DNA of 64,000 nt, from the NCBI RefSeq assembly GCF_040822065.1, contig NZ_CP162005.1, forward strand, positions 5,146,001 to 5,210,000, read 5' to 3'. The position numbers and the translations under genes were made by a program. This DNA is from Pedobacter sp. WC2423. GTDB lineage: Bacteria; Bacteroidota; Bacteroidia; Sphingobacteriales; Sphingobacteriaceae. The notes beneath the pieces were generated by a model that searched no databases, was not told the origin of the DNA, and saw only the letters and a program-made list of their open reading frames with translations. The first letter of the stretch is position 1, and each line of letters starts with the position of its first letter. Shown here in pieces: positions 1 to 8,378 of the stretch.

Positions 1-789
1 TGATTTAGACAAAAACATGAATAACATCAACCTGTTGATCAGACGCTCATCTCCGGTTTTTGGATACTCCTTGAAGTTTTTGGAAGAGACATTTGCTCCG
101 ATAATATAGTCGGGCTTGAACTCTTTTTGCATGACATCAGCAGGGAAGTTGTTATATAAGCCGCCGTCAAATACATATTTATTATCCAGTTTAATCGGTC
201 TGTAGATCATGGGGACGGTCATCGTTGCTCTTACAGCCTCGGCCAGACTACCACTTTTTACCGAGATACTGGTTTGTGAAAAGATATCAGATACCATACA
301 GCGGTAAGGCACAAAGAGGTTGTTGAAGTTATCTTTGGCTATTGCCGATGCTTGTGATAACAATTCAATTAACGCGAAGTTTAAAGGGATGTCATTCACC
401 AGGTTAGACCGGAAGTTTACCCTTAAAGCCGTGTCAACAGAAAGTTTAGCAGTAATCAAAGAAGCATTGCTGCTGCTTTTCTGAAAGAAGAAACTATAAT
501 CACTTTTAAACCTGCCGCTTACCCAGTCCTGAAAATCAGTGGTGAGTGCTATCTTTTCAATTTGTTCGGGAGAATAACCAGCTGCATAAAGCGCGCCTAC
601 AATCCCGCCCATAGAAGTTCCGGTGATATAGTCAATCGGAATGTGATTTTCTTCGAGTGCTTTCAGCGTTCCGATATGTGCCAGGCCTTTAGCCCCGCCT
701 CCGCTGAGGACTAGTCCAACCTTTTGCGCATTGGCCTGAAATGTGCAAAAACAGAGTAAACCAAGAAAGATTTTCTTTAAGCAGATCAC
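1..789 (-). CDS. Patatin-like phospholipase, secreted (3' end outside window)
   Basis: Reading the minus strand from a GTG at 789 gives a signal peptide ending in ANAQ. It is followed by the patatin fold: the oxyanion loop LVLSGGGAKG, the nucleophile elbow GTSMGG, and the DGG of the Ser-Asp dyad (VFDGGLYNN). These are the catalytic elements of bacterial patatin-like (RssA/PlpD-type) lipid acyl hydrolases. About 263 residues are in the window and the frame runs off the left edge. In Bacteroidota this family usually carries a C-terminal outer-membrane barrel, which cannot be seen here. The GTG start is chosen because a TAA lies just upstream in frame and the signal peptide begins at once. It lies 32 bp downstream of the TspO gene on the same strand, so the two may be co-transcribed. 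Confidence 0.85.
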   Translation of the reverse strand, partial: MICLKKIFLGLLCFCTFQANAQKVGLVLSGGGAKGLAHIGTLKALEENHIPIDYITGTSMGGIVGALYAAGYSPEQIEKIALTTDFQDWVSGRFKSDYSFFFQKSSSNASLITAKLSVDTALRVNFRSNLVNDIPLNFALIELLSQASAIAKDNFNNLFVPYRCMVSDIFSQTSISVKSGSLAEAVRATMTVPMIYRPIKLDNKYVFDGGLYNNFPADVMQKEFKPDYIIGANVSSKNFKEYPKTGDERLINRLMLFMFLSKS

Positions 790-821
790 TTTCCTAAATT
801 ACAGGTTTTCTTTTAGAAGCG

Positions 822-1310
822 CTAGTTTAACACGTAAATATTATAAGTCAGGAGGGTTGCAAAACTCACCCACAAAAAATAAGGGATATAAAGTAAGCCT
901 GCGGTTTTGTCGATTTTGTAGAAAACCAGGCCATTCACCAGGATCGCGGCAAGCAAGAAGAACAGCTCAATCAGCGCAGCACCAATTAGCTGATGGTAAA
1001 AGAATAAATATGACCAGCATAAATTCAGTATCAGCTGGATAAAGTAAAATGCGATCGTTCTTGGCAGATGGATGATTTGTGCTCTTTTATTCCAGACCAG
1101 GTAAGCAGAAACTCCGATCAGGATAAATAATAACGACCATACCGGGCCAAATAACCAATCAGGAGGGTTGAACGCTGGTTTTTCCAGGAAAGGATACCAT
1201 GTTTTGATTGTCTTTTGCGTAATGTACCCGCCTATGGCACCAAAAGCTAGAGGAATCAGTATATTAACCAGGAACGGAACGAATTTAAAGCGATTTTCGG
1301 TGCTTGTCAT
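822..1310 (-). CDS. TspO/MBR family protein
   Basis: Five hydrophobic segments and the family signature around PAFNPPDWLFGPVW identify a tryptophan-rich sensory protein (TspO/peripheral benzodiazepine receptor family). Members bind tetrapyrroles and other hydrophobic ligands in the membrane; the role in Bacteroidota is not settled. The ATG at 1310 (MTSTENRF) gives 162 residues, the normal family length. A longer reading from 1427 would add 39 non-conserved residues and overlap the divergent thioesterase gene, so it was not used. The shared upstream region with the thioesterase is 92 bp. Confidence 0.88.
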   Translation of the reverse strand: MTSTENRFKFVPFLVNILIPLAFGAIGGYITQKTIKTWYPFLEKPAFNPPDWLFGPVWSLLFILIGVSAYLVWNKRAQIIHLPRTIAFYFIQLILNLCWSYLFFYHQLIGAALIELFFLLAAILVNGLVFYKIDKTAGLLYIPYFLWVSFATLLTYNIYVLN

Positions 1311-1356
1311 GTACAAGTATTTATTTTCCTTCTGCTCAATAATCATGCCCGTCAGG

Positions 1357-1386
1357 TTTGTCTGTTTTATAAAAAAAGCTAAATTG
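1357..1386 (+). promoter_or_regulatory. Putative Bacteroidota-type promoter of the thioesterase gene
   Basis: TTTG at 1357-1360, a 19-bp spacer and TAAATTG at 1380-1386 resemble the -33 TTTG / -7 TAnnTTTG promoter of this phylum. The ATG at 1403 lies 17 bp beyond the -7 box, leaving a short leader. The -7 element is one T short of the full consensus. Confidence 0.45.
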
Positions 1387-1402
1387 CAATCAAAAAAACA
1401 GC

Positions 1403-1957
1403 ATGACAGCATATAAGCCCGTTGCAAGCTCCCAGGTTACTTTAACAGAGCTGATGATTCCTTCTTACTCAAATTTCGGAGGTAAAATACACGGAGGGAT
1501 TATCCTTGGCTTAATGGATAAAGTGGCCTACGTTTGTGCTGCAAAACATGCCGATGGATACTGTATTACGGCTTCTATTGATGTGGTTGATTTTCTTGCT
1601 CCGGTAGAAGTAGGAGAGATTGTTTCTTTGATGGCTTCAGTAAATTATGTAGGAAGCAGTTCTATGATTATCGGTATCCGGGTCGTTTCAGAAAATCTTA
1701 AAACACATGTCATCAAGCATACCAATACCAGCTATTTTACGATGGTGGCTATCGGTGAAGATAACAAGCCAAAACAAGTTCCTGCGCTGCTGTTGAAAAA
1801 CAGGGAAGATATCAGGCGTTTCTTTCAGGCGAAGAACAGGAAAGAGCTGAAGAATACTTATAAAAAAGATGAGGCCATGTTAAAACAAACCGCTTATGAA
1901 CACCATAGCTTTATGGATGCTTTGAGCAGGGAACGTTGTAAAGTTGAACTGGATTAA
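1403..1957 (+). CDS. Acyl-CoA thioesterase, hotdog fold (YciA/BACH-like)
   Basis: A 184-residue single-hotdog protein. The N-terminal half shows the family pattern of acyl-CoA hydrolases: NFGGKIHGGIILGLMDKVAY, where Asn and the His-Gly-Gly stretch lie at the CoA site and the Asp of LMDKVA is the usual catalytic acid, then TASIDVVDFLAPVEVGEIV and a hydrophobic beta-strand. The last 60 residues form a charged helical tail. It should hydrolyse acyl-CoA to free acid and CoA in the cytoplasm; chain-length preference cannot be read. It is transcribed alone, convergent with the GlpR-like gene, with 9 bp between the stops. Confidence 0.87.
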   Translation: MTAYKPVASSQVTLTELMIPSYSNFGGKIHGGIILGLMDKVAYVCAAKHADGYCITASIDVVDFLAPVEVGEIVSLMASVNYVGSSSMIIGIRVVSENLKTHVIKHTNTSYFTMVAIGEDNKPKQVPALLLKNREDIRRFFQAKNRKELKNTYKKDEAMLKQTAYEHHSFMDALSRERCKVELD

Positions 1958-1966
1958 TCTGGCAAT

Positions 1967-2737
1967 TTAGTCCCTGACAACGGTTACGCTGATCCCTTTA
2001 TTCTCCATTAATTTAACCAGGGCTGGCGATATGCCGTCATCCGTAATTACATGTTGAATCTGATCCAGAGAACAGATCTTTCCTAAGCCTCTTTTGCCCA
2101 TTTTCGAGCTGTCTGCCAGTACAACTGTAATCTGCGCAGCATTCATCATCTTCTGATTCAGACGTGCCTCCATCAGGCTGGTTGTAGTCAGCCCGGTTTC
2201 AATATCAATCCCGTCTACCCCTAAAAATAATATGCTGCAGGACACATCTTCTAAAATCTGTTCCGCATAAGGACCCATTACTGAGGATGAGTTTTGTCTT
2301 AACTGACCGCCGAGCTGTAAAACCTCTACATGTAAATGGTGAGATAATTCAAGAGCTACGTTGAGTGCTGAGGTCACTACAGTAAGGTGTTTCTCGGGAT
2401 GTATAGCTCTGGCTAAAGCTAACATGGAAGTTCCGGAAGCAATAATGATAGAATCATTGTGACCAATCATATCGGCAGCAGCTTTAGCAATCTGCTTTTT
2501 TTTATCCGCATGGATCTGCTCTTTTTCCGCAACTGGTTTATCATTGGTATAGGGGTTTGTTTTGGAGCCTCCTCCATGCGTGCGGAAAAGTAATTTCTTA
2601 TCTTCCAGGAGCTTCAGATCTTTTCTGATGGTAACATCAGAAACTCTCATTTGTGTGCTGAGTTCCTGTACGTTGACAAAACCTGTTTCCTGAAGTTTTT
2701 TTAAAATTAGCTGATGTCTTTCGGTAATACTCTTCAT
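1967..2737 (-). CDS. glpR: DeoR-family transcriptional repressor, GlpR-like
   Basis: 256 residues with the DeoR layout. An N-terminal winged helix-turn-helix (RHQLILKKLQETGFVNVQELS...VSDVTIRKDLKLLE) is followed by a sugar-phosphate-sensing domain containing the fingerprint LFLGVDGID and TTTSLMEA. DeoR proteins release DNA on binding phosphorylated sugars or polyols. The gene is divergent from glpD-glpK-glpF, so glycerol-3-phosphate is the likely inducer. That assignment rests on neighbourhood, because the family is broad and the sensor domain does not reveal its ligand. Paired GTTTCG/CGAAAC motifs in the intergenic region are candidate operators. Confidence 0.82.
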   Translation of the reverse strand: MKSITERHQLILKKLQETGFVNVQELSTQMRVSDVTIRKDLKLLEDKKLLFRTHGGGSKTNPYTNDKPVAEKEQIHADKKKQIAKAAADMIGHNDSIIIASGTSMLALARAIHPEKHLTVVTSALNVALELSHHLHVEVLQLGGQLRQNSSSVMGPYAEQILEDVSCSILFLGVDGIDIETGLTTTSLMEARLNQKMMNAAQITVVLADSSKMGKRGLGKICSLDQIQHVITDDGISPALVKLMENKGISVTVVRD

Positions 2738-2827
2738 TCCGGTTTGGGTATTTATAGGTTGCGTTAACCAAAAATAAGCAAAAACCGGAAGTTTTTTCAG
2801 TTTATAAGCTTATATATTTCAATGTAT

Positions 2828-2992
2828 GTTTCGTTTTGTTTCGTTTTTTAGATTGTTATTTTTTCCTTTTTGTAGGTTAACATTGTTTATATGGTGTTTT
2901 TGGTATTTTTTGAAATAAATGAAGGTTCTTGTTGATTTTAATTTGTTTTGAAATGTTTTATTTTATAGATTTGAAATAGAAAGCGAAACAAA
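2828..2992. promoter_or_regulatory. Candidate GlpR operators (GTTTCG direct repeats plus inverted copy)
   Basis: GTTTCG occurs at 2828-2833 and again at 2838-2843, exactly 10 bp apart and so on one helix face, within a T-rich stretch. The inverse, CGAAAC, occurs at 2984-2989, just after the glpD promoter. Tandem TTTCG/CGAAA units are typical DeoR-family operators. Two distant sites flanking the glpD promoter would allow looping repression. This is inference from sequence only. Confidence 0.45.
2942..2973 (+). promoter_or_regulatory. glpDKF promoter (TTTG-N20-TAGATTTG)
   Basis: TTTG at 2942-2945, a 20-bp spacer and TAGATTTG at 2966-2973 match the Bacteroidota primary sigma consensus almost perfectly. 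The predicted transcription start near 2980 falls on the CGAAAC operator-like motif, a position where a bound repressor would block initiation. Confidence 0.65.
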
Positions 2993-3006
2993 TCGTTAGT
3001 TATCAT

Positions 3007-3013
3007 AAGGAGG
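3007..3013 (+). promoter_or_regulatory. Strong Shine-Dalgarno AAGGAGG before glpD
   Basis: AAGGAGG sits 9 nt before the glpD ATG at 3023. Most genes in this window lack any recognisable Shine-Dalgarno, as is usual in Bacteroidota, so this perfect site is unusual and fixes the glpD start. Confidence 0.6.
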
Positions 3014-3022
3014 CCGTTACAC

Positions 3023-4609
3023 ATGAACACAAATAGAAAAGAACTCATAGGAAATATTGCTGATCCGGAAAAGATTTGGGATGTCATTGTAGTTGGTGGT
3101 GGAGCAACAGGGTTAGGTGCTGCACTTGATGCAGCCAGCCGTGGTTATCAAACCTTATTATTAGAACAAGCTGACTTTGCTAAAGGAACATCCAGCCGGA
3201 GTACCAAACTAGTTCATGGAGGCGTGCGTTATTTAGCGCAGGGCGATATCGGACTGGTTAGAGAAGCCTTATACGAGCGTGGTTTGCTGTTGAAAAATGC
3301 GGCCCACTTAGTGAAAAATGAATCTTTCATTATTCCTAATTATGAATGGTGGGGCGGTGCTTTTTATACGATAGGATTGACATTATATGATTTGCTTGCT
3401 GGTAAACTTGGCTTCGGCCGTGCCAGACATATCTCTAAAAAAGAGGTCATCAGCAAACTTTCTACTATACAACCCGAACATTTATATGGAGGAGTAGTTT
3501 ACCATGACGGGCAGTTTGATGATTCCCGCCTGGCCGTTAACCTTGCACAGACCAGTCTGGAACAAGGGGCTACGGTTTTAAATTATATCCGGGTAACAAG
3601 TTTAATTAAAGACACGCAGGATAAAGTAGCTGGCGTTGCAGCCACTGATGTAGAATCGGGTATTACTTATCAGCTGAAAGGTAAAACGGTCATTAATGCA
3701 ACCGGCGTATTTGTAGATGACCTTTTACAAATGGATAAACCAGGTAAAAAACCACTGGTCAGATCAAGCCAGGGTGTCCATTTGGTAATTGAGCGTTCAT
3801 TTATGCCCGGTGAAGATGCCATCATGATTCCTAAAACGGATGATGGCAGGGTTTTATTTGTTGTGCCATGGCATGATAAACTTGTCGTTGGAACTACCGA
3901 TACTCCATTAGATCAGCATAGCCTGGAACCAGTAGCGTTAGCAGAAGAAATTGAATTCATTATGCGTACAGCAGCAAAATACCTGGTTAAAGCACCAACC
4001 CGTAAGGATGTGCTGAGCGTATTTGCAGGCCTGCGTCCTTTGGCTGCGCCTGAAGATGGTTCTTCTAAAACAAAAGAAATTTCAAGAAGTCATAAACTGA
4101 TTGTCACTACATCCGGACTGATCACGATCACCGGTGGTAAATGGACAACTTACCGCAGAATGGGTGAGGATACCATTAATAAAGCGATAGAAGTTGGTAA
4201 ATTACCAGCGCGTGCTACAAAAACAAAAGAACTATCTATTCACGGTAGCAAAGCAGATGTAAACCGCAACGATCACCTGTATGTTTATGGAAGTGATGAA
4301 GCAGCTGTATTAGCTTTGGGAAATGAAAATCCAGCCTGGAAAGAAAAACTGCATGCGCGTTTACCTTATCTTAAAGCCGAAGTAATCTGGGGTGTCAGAT
4401 ATGAAATGGCCCGTACTGTAGAGGATATTTTAGCCAGAAGAGTGAGAGCGTTATTCTTGGATGCACGTGCTGCGATTGATATGGCTCCTGCTGTAGCCAA
4501 ACTGGTAGCGACAGAACTTCAATATGATGAAACCTGGGAAAACGAGCAGGTCAAAACCTTTAGAAAACTAGCTCAATCTTATTTATTAGAACCTTATACG
4601 CCTGAATAG
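3023..4609 (+). CDS. glpD: Glycerol-3-phosphate dehydrogenase, FAD-dependent
   Basis: 528 residues. The N-terminal Rossmann FAD site VVGGGATGLG (residues 23-32) is followed by the GlpD/GlpA signature GTSSRSTKLVHGGVRYL. A DAO-type substrate domain and the C-terminal helical cap (DILARRVRALFLDARAA) complete the family layout. It oxidises glycerol-3-phosphate to dihydroxyacetone phosphate and passes electrons to the quinone pool at the inner membrane. It is first in an operon with glycerol kinase (43 bp downstream), the facilitator and an outer-membrane barrel. The start is fixed by a strong AAGGAGG. Confidence 0.96.
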   Translation: MNTNRKELIGNIADPEKIWDVIVVGGGATGLGAALDAASRGYQTLLLEQADFAKGTSSRSTKLVHGGVRYLAQGDIGLVREALYERGLLLKNAAHLVKNESFIIPNYEWWGGAFYTIGLTLYDLLAGKLGFGRARHISKKEVISKLSTIQPEHLYGGVVYHDGQFDDSRLAVNLAQTSLEQGATVLNYIRVTSLIKDTQDKVAGVAATDVESGITYQLKGKTVINATGVFVDDLLQMDKPGKKPLVRSSQGVHLVIERSFMPGEDAIMIPKTDDGRVLFVVPWHDKLVVGTTDTPLDQHSLEPVALAEEIEFIMRTAAKYLVKAPTRKDVLSVFAGLRPLAAPEDGSSKTKEISRSHKLIVTTSGLITITGGKWTTYRRMGEDTINKAIEVGKLPARATKTKELSIHGSKADVNRNDHLYVYGSDEAAVLALGNENPAWKEKLHARLPYLKAEVIWGVRYEMARTVEDILARRVRALFLDARAAIDMAPAVAKLVATELQYDETWENEQVKTFRKLAQSYLLEPYTPE

Positions 4610-4652
4610 AAAATATTCAGCGTCAATTAAACCAATATAAATCAATAAAGTT

Positions 4653-6167
4653 ATGGAAGATTACATTTTGGCTCTGGACCAGGGCACAACGAGCTCGCGT
4701 GCGATTATTTTTGATCATAAAGGACAAATTAAATCAACGGCACAGAAGGAATTTACCCAGATTTTTCCACAATCAGGATGGGTAGAACATGACCCGAATG
4801 AAATTTGGTCTACCCAGGCCAGTGTAGCGGCAGAAGCCACAGTGAAAATGGGGATCAATGGTTCTAATATTAAAGCAATTGGGATTACTAACCAACGTGA
4901 AACGACCATTGTATGGGACCGTGAAACTGGTGAACCTGTTTACAATGCGATTGTATGGCAAGACAGACGTACTGCAGAATTCTGTGATCAGCTTAAAAAA
5001 GAGGGTAAAACTGATATGGTCCGCGCTAAAACGGGATTGGTAATTGACTCTTATTTTTCAGGTACTAAAATAAAATGGATTCTTGATCACGTAGAAGGTG
5101 CCCGGGACAGGGCAAATAAAGGAGAACTGGCATTTGGAACGGTAGATAGCTGGCTGGTCTGGAAATTTACAAGGGGTCATGTACATGTGACCGATATTAC
5201 CAATGCAAGCCGTACCATGTTGTTTAACATCCGTACGCAGCAATGGGATGATGAATTGCTCGAAATGCTGGATATTCCTAAAAGCATGCTTCCTGAAGTC
5301 AAACAATCCAGTGAAATCTACGGAGAAACGACTACAACTATTTTCGCTTCAAAAATACCGATCGCCGGAATTGCAGGAGATCAGCACGCTGCGCTTTTCG
5401 GACAGATGTGTATTGAAAAAGCCATGGTTAAAAACACTTATGGAACCGGCTGTTTTATGCTGATGAACATTGGCGATGAATTCATAGAATCCAAAAATAA
5501 CTTATTGACTACCGTAGCGTGGAAAATTAACGGTAAAATACAATATGCCTTTGAAGGAAGTATTTTTATCGGAGGAGCGGTTGTACAATGGCTTCGTGAC
5601 GGTTTAGGTGTGATTCAAAAATCTGCTGATGTAGAAAATCTGGCTGCGAGTGTTAAAGACACACAGGGAGTTTATTTTGTACCTGCTTTTGCTGGTTTAG
5701 GCGCGCCATACTGGAAACCTGATGCAAGAGGTACAATTGTGGGATTGAGCAGAGGCAGTACCTCTGCACATATTGCACTTGCTGCATTAGAATCAATAGC
5801 ATACCAGACCAGGGATGTTTTAAAAGCAATGGAAGCGGATGCAGGAATGGAGATTAAAGAACTCAGAGTAGATGGCGGGGCAACGGCGAACGATCTGCTG
5901 ATGCAATTTCAATCTGACTTGCTGAACTGTAAAGTGATCCGTCCGAATGTCGTAGAAACTACAGCTTTGGGAGCTGCTTATTTAGCAGGATTAGCAGTTG
6001 GTTTCTGGGATAGCGTAGAAGAGATTCAGCAGTTATGGAAATCTGAAAAAGAGTTTGTACCTACAGGAGATCAAACGGTGATCAAAAAGGGAATTAAGGA
6101 TTGGAAGAGAGCAATTCATGCCGCACAAAGCTGGAATGAAGAGTTACCTGATACAGATTCAAACTAA
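4653..6167 (+). CDS. glpK: Glycerol kinase
   Basis: 504 residues, the standard FGGY length. The N-terminal ATPase motif LALDQGTTSSRAIIFD, the GWVEHDPNEIW segment, the substrate loop TNQRETT, and GDQHAALFGQ with the catalytic-base Asp at residue 243 are all present. The C-terminal DGGATAND completes the ATP site. It phosphorylates cytoplasmic glycerol to glycerol-3-phosphate, which is both the GlpD substrate and the likely inducer sensed by the divergent repressor. It lies 43 bp after glpD and 24 bp before glpF. Confidence 0.97.
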   Translation: MEDYILALDQGTTSSRAIIFDHKGQIKSTAQKEFTQIFPQSGWVEHDPNEIWSTQASVAAEATVKMGINGSNIKAIGITNQRETTIVWDRETGEPVYNAIVWQDRRTAEFCDQLKKEGKTDMVRAKTGLVIDSYFSGTKIKWILDHVEGARDRANKGELAFGTVDSWLVWKFTRGHVHVTDITNASRTMLFNIRTQQWDDELLEMLDIPKSMLPEVKQSSEIYGETTTTIFASKIPIAGIAGDQHAALFGQMCIEKAMVKNTYGTGCFMLMNIGDEFIESKNNLLTTVAWKINGKIQYAFEGSIFIGGAVVQWLRDGLGVIQKSADVENLAASVKDTQGVYFVPAFAGLGAPYWKPDARGTIVGLSRGSTSAHIALAALESIAYQTRDVLKAMEADAGMEIKELRVDGGATANDLLMQFQSDLLNCKVIRPNVVETTALGAAYLAGLAVGFWDSVEEIQQLWKSEKEFVPTGDQTVIKKGIKDWKRAIHAAQSWNEELPDTDSN

Positions 6168-6191
6168 TTATTCATCCTTAATTTTACCAGA

Positions 6192-6920
6192 ATGACACCA
6201 TTCATAGCAGAACTAATAGGTACGATGTTACTTATACTTTTAGGCGATGGCGTAGTAGCCAACGTCGTATTAAATGATACTAAAGGAAATAATAGCGGGT
6301 GGATGGTCATTACCACTGCCTGGGGACTGGCAGTTTTTGTAGGGGTAACGGTTGCAGGCCCTTACAGTGGCGCGCATTTAAATCCTGCGGTCACTATCGG
6401 TCTTGCGATAGCCGGAAAATTTGCCTGGGCAAGTGTGCTCCCTTATATAGCCGCGCAGTTGATAGGAGCGGGAATGGGTGCATTCCTGGTTTGGGTCATG
6501 TATAAAGACCATTTTAACAAGAACAATGATCCGGCAGCTATGCTGGCCTGTTTTTGTACCGGCCCGGCTATCCGTAATTATACCTCCAATATAACCAGTG
6601 AAATTATCGGTGCATTCGTATTGGTATTTACGGTTTTCTATATCACCGGAGCCGAAATTACGCCAACTAAAATACCTGTTGGTTTAGGCTCTGTCGGAGC
6701 TGTTCCTGTTGCCTTTTTGGTTTGGGTAATCGGTCTTTCACTGGGAGGAACCACCGGGTATGCCATTAATCCGGCACGTGATTTCGCCCCGCGGATTATT
6801 CATGCTTTAGTACCTATTAAAGGGAAGGGCACTAGTGACTGGACTTATGCCTGGATTCCTATTCTCGGTCCGATTGTGGGGGCAGCGATAGCAGCTTTTC
6901 TTTATTTACAGCTTCACTAA
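6192..6920 (+). CDS. glpF: Glycerol uptake facilitator (MIP/aquaglyceroporin)
   Basis: 242 residues, six transmembrane segments plus two half-helices carrying the NPA boxes HLNPAVTIG and INPARDFAPR. The D after the second NPA (NPARD) is characteristic of glycerol-conducting members rather than water-only aquaporins. It forms the inner-membrane channel for glycerol, trapped afterwards by GlpK. It sits within the glpD-glpK-glpF operon, 24 bp after glpK. Confidence 0.95.
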   Translation: MTPFIAELIGTMLLILLGDGVVANVVLNDTKGNNSGWMVITTAWGLAVFVGVTVAGPYSGAHLNPAVTIGLAIAGKFAWASVLPYIAAQLIGAGMGAFLVWVMYKDHFNKNNDPAAMLACFCTGPAIRNYTSNITSEIIGAFVLVFTVFYITGAEITPTKIPVGLGSVGAVPVAFLVWVIGLSLGGTTGYAINPARDFAPRIIHALVPIKGKGTSDWTYAWIPILGPIVGAAIAAFLYLQLH

Positions 6921-6959
6921 TCAGCAGTTAAACAAAACAGAACTTCTTAAACAGATTTT

Positions 6960-7736
6960 ATGAAAACGATTTATAAAGGTAGCCTTGGGGCTATACTAGG
7001 GCTATGCCTTTGCCTTTCTGCAGAGGCTCAGGATCTGACAACGCCTAAAACTGATACCGTCACAGTAAAAAAATATAAACCCTTTAACGTGAATCTGCAA
7101 GTACGTAATTTATACTTGTGGCGTGGATTTAAGGTGTCAAACAGTCCGATCACTGATGTGGATATGCATTATACGACAAAGGATGGCAGTTTCTCTGCTG
7201 GTTTTTGGGGTGGTGCAGGTTTCAATGGGGAATACAAGGAATTTGATTATTATGTGAGTTATGTTAAAAAGGGTTTTAACTTCTCGGTATGGGATATCAA
7301 CAACGTTACTGATTTCCCTGACGCTAACCTGTTCGATTATAAAAGGGCTACTACGTCTCACTTTATTGACGTAACTGCCGGATATCAATTTGGAGACGCT
7401 TTCCCAATCAGTATAAATTGGAGTACAATTGTACAAGGAAGAGATACACATGTGAAGAGCAATGGGGATCTGGCTAATAATTATTCCAATTATGTGGTAC
7501 TGGATTACAGAGTCTGGAAAGATGAAACGACAAATGTCCATCTTTTTGCGGGTGGTGGATTTGCATTTGGAAGAGACGAGAACTTTTATGGTTCTAAACC
7601 TAATGTTGTCAATGCCGGAGTTACCTTAAATAAAGACCTGGTAGTTTTCAGTCACCATATGCCAATTGCAGCAACAGCAATGTTTAGCCCGGAGCATAAA
7701 TACGGAGCGATCCAGTTAATTGTCAATGCGTTTTAA
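6960..7736 (+). CDS. Outer-membrane beta-barrel protein of the glycerol operon
   Basis: 258 residues with a signal peptide ending near AEAQ and then amphipathic beta-strands. Aromatic-flanked strands such as VRNLYLWRGF, SAGFWGGAGF and DYYVSYVKKGF, ending at the terminal F, mark an outer-membrane barrel. The LYLWRG strand resembles TorF-type putative porins. It lies 39 bp after glpF with no terminator between, and a strong terminator follows. The context suggests an outer-membrane entry pore for glycerol or a glycerol derivative; that function is inferred from position only. The barrel should have about 10-12 strands, not counted precisely. Confidence 0.72.
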   Translation: MKTIYKGSLGAILGLCLCLSAEAQDLTTPKTDTVTVKKYKPFNVNLQVRNLYLWRGFKVSNSPITDVDMHYTTKDGSFSAGFWGGAGFNGEYKEFDYYVSYVKKGFNFSVWDINNVTDFPDANLFDYKRATTSHFIDVTAGYQFGDAFPISINWSTIVQGRDTHVKSNGDLANNYSNYVVLDYRVWKDETTNVHLFAGGGFAFGRDENFYGSKPNVVNAGVTLNKDLVVFSHHMPIAATAMFSPEHKYGAIQLIVNAF

Positions 7737-7764
7737 TATAAAATTTCATTTCTCCTGTAAACAC

Positions 7765-7793
7765 AAAAAACCAGCCGGCAGGCTGGTTTTTTT
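7765..7793 (+). terminator. Rho-independent terminator of the glp operon
   Basis: CCAGCC (7771-7776), loop GGCA, GGCTGG (7781-7786), followed by a seven-T run and preceded by a six-A run, so it may work in both directions. Confidence 0.85.
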
Positions 7794-7796
7794 GTA

Positions 7797-8056
7797 GTGT
7801 AAAATATATACATTACTGTTGTGTGTGTTCCATAGGTAGATGATTCACAATTCAATATTAAGCTTCTCAACTGACTTATCATTTCATTATTACGCCAACG
7901 GCCGTTTCCCCTACGTGAATCTGCTAATTAATTGATATTTATGCTGATAAATCGATAGTTTTAAGCTCAAAGTGGTAACATTCGTGGGTTTTGTTACAAG
8001 AATTATTTGGAAGATTGAAGTTTTATCGTGGTAAAGTCAGTAAAACTTCCAGATAC
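7797..8056. other. Gene-free stretch between glp terminator and tRNA terminator
   Basis: No coding frame longer than a few dozen codons, no clear promoter and no repeat could be supported on either strand. Confidence 0.5.
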
Positions 8057-8096
8057 AAAAAAGGCTGACCATGTGATTACAAGATCAGCCTTTTTA
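8057..8096 (-). terminator. Terminator downstream of tRNA-Arg
   Basis: AAGGCTGA (8061-8068) pairs with TCAGCCTT (8085-8092), with A-rich and T-rich flanks that extend the stem and give a T-run on the minus strand. It lies 11 bp past the tRNA 3' end. Confidence 0.7.
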
Positions 8097-8107
8097 TTCT
8101 TTTTATG

Positions 8108-8179
8108 TGTCCCTGAAGGGATTCGAACCCCCATCGTTGGTACCGGAAACCAAAATTCTATCCATTGAACTACAAGGAC
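8108..8179 (-). tRNA. tRNA-Arg (anticodon CCG)
   Basis: On the minus strand the acceptor GTCCTTG pairs with CAGGGAC. The anticodon stem TTGGT/ACCAA holds the loop TTCCGGT (anticodon CCG), and the T-loop is TTCGAAT. The D-arm TAGTTCAATGGATAGAAT is typical. The gene is 72 nt with A as discriminator and CCA is not encoded. It is a single tRNA with its own terminator. Confidence 0.93.
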
Positions 8180-8378
8180 ATTTCGGCAAATATATCAATT
8201 TGATTCATTTATTATGAATTCTCCTGAAAAATAGATGCTCAATTTGTTTAAATCGCACGAAATAAATTATTAGCGGTATCAAAAACAACATTTGAAATAT
8301 CAGTTTCTACATTTTCTGACCGGCTCCCAAAATTAACTTTACATCAATAGCTTATTATTCATCTTAATAATTCAGAAA

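Noticed and set aside
743..1042. Plus-strand open frame of 99 codons
   Set aside because: Antisense to the patatin start and TspO; no motif or start signal.
1311..1427. Longer start for TspO
   Set aside because: Adds 39 unconserved residues and overlaps the divergent thioesterase gene.
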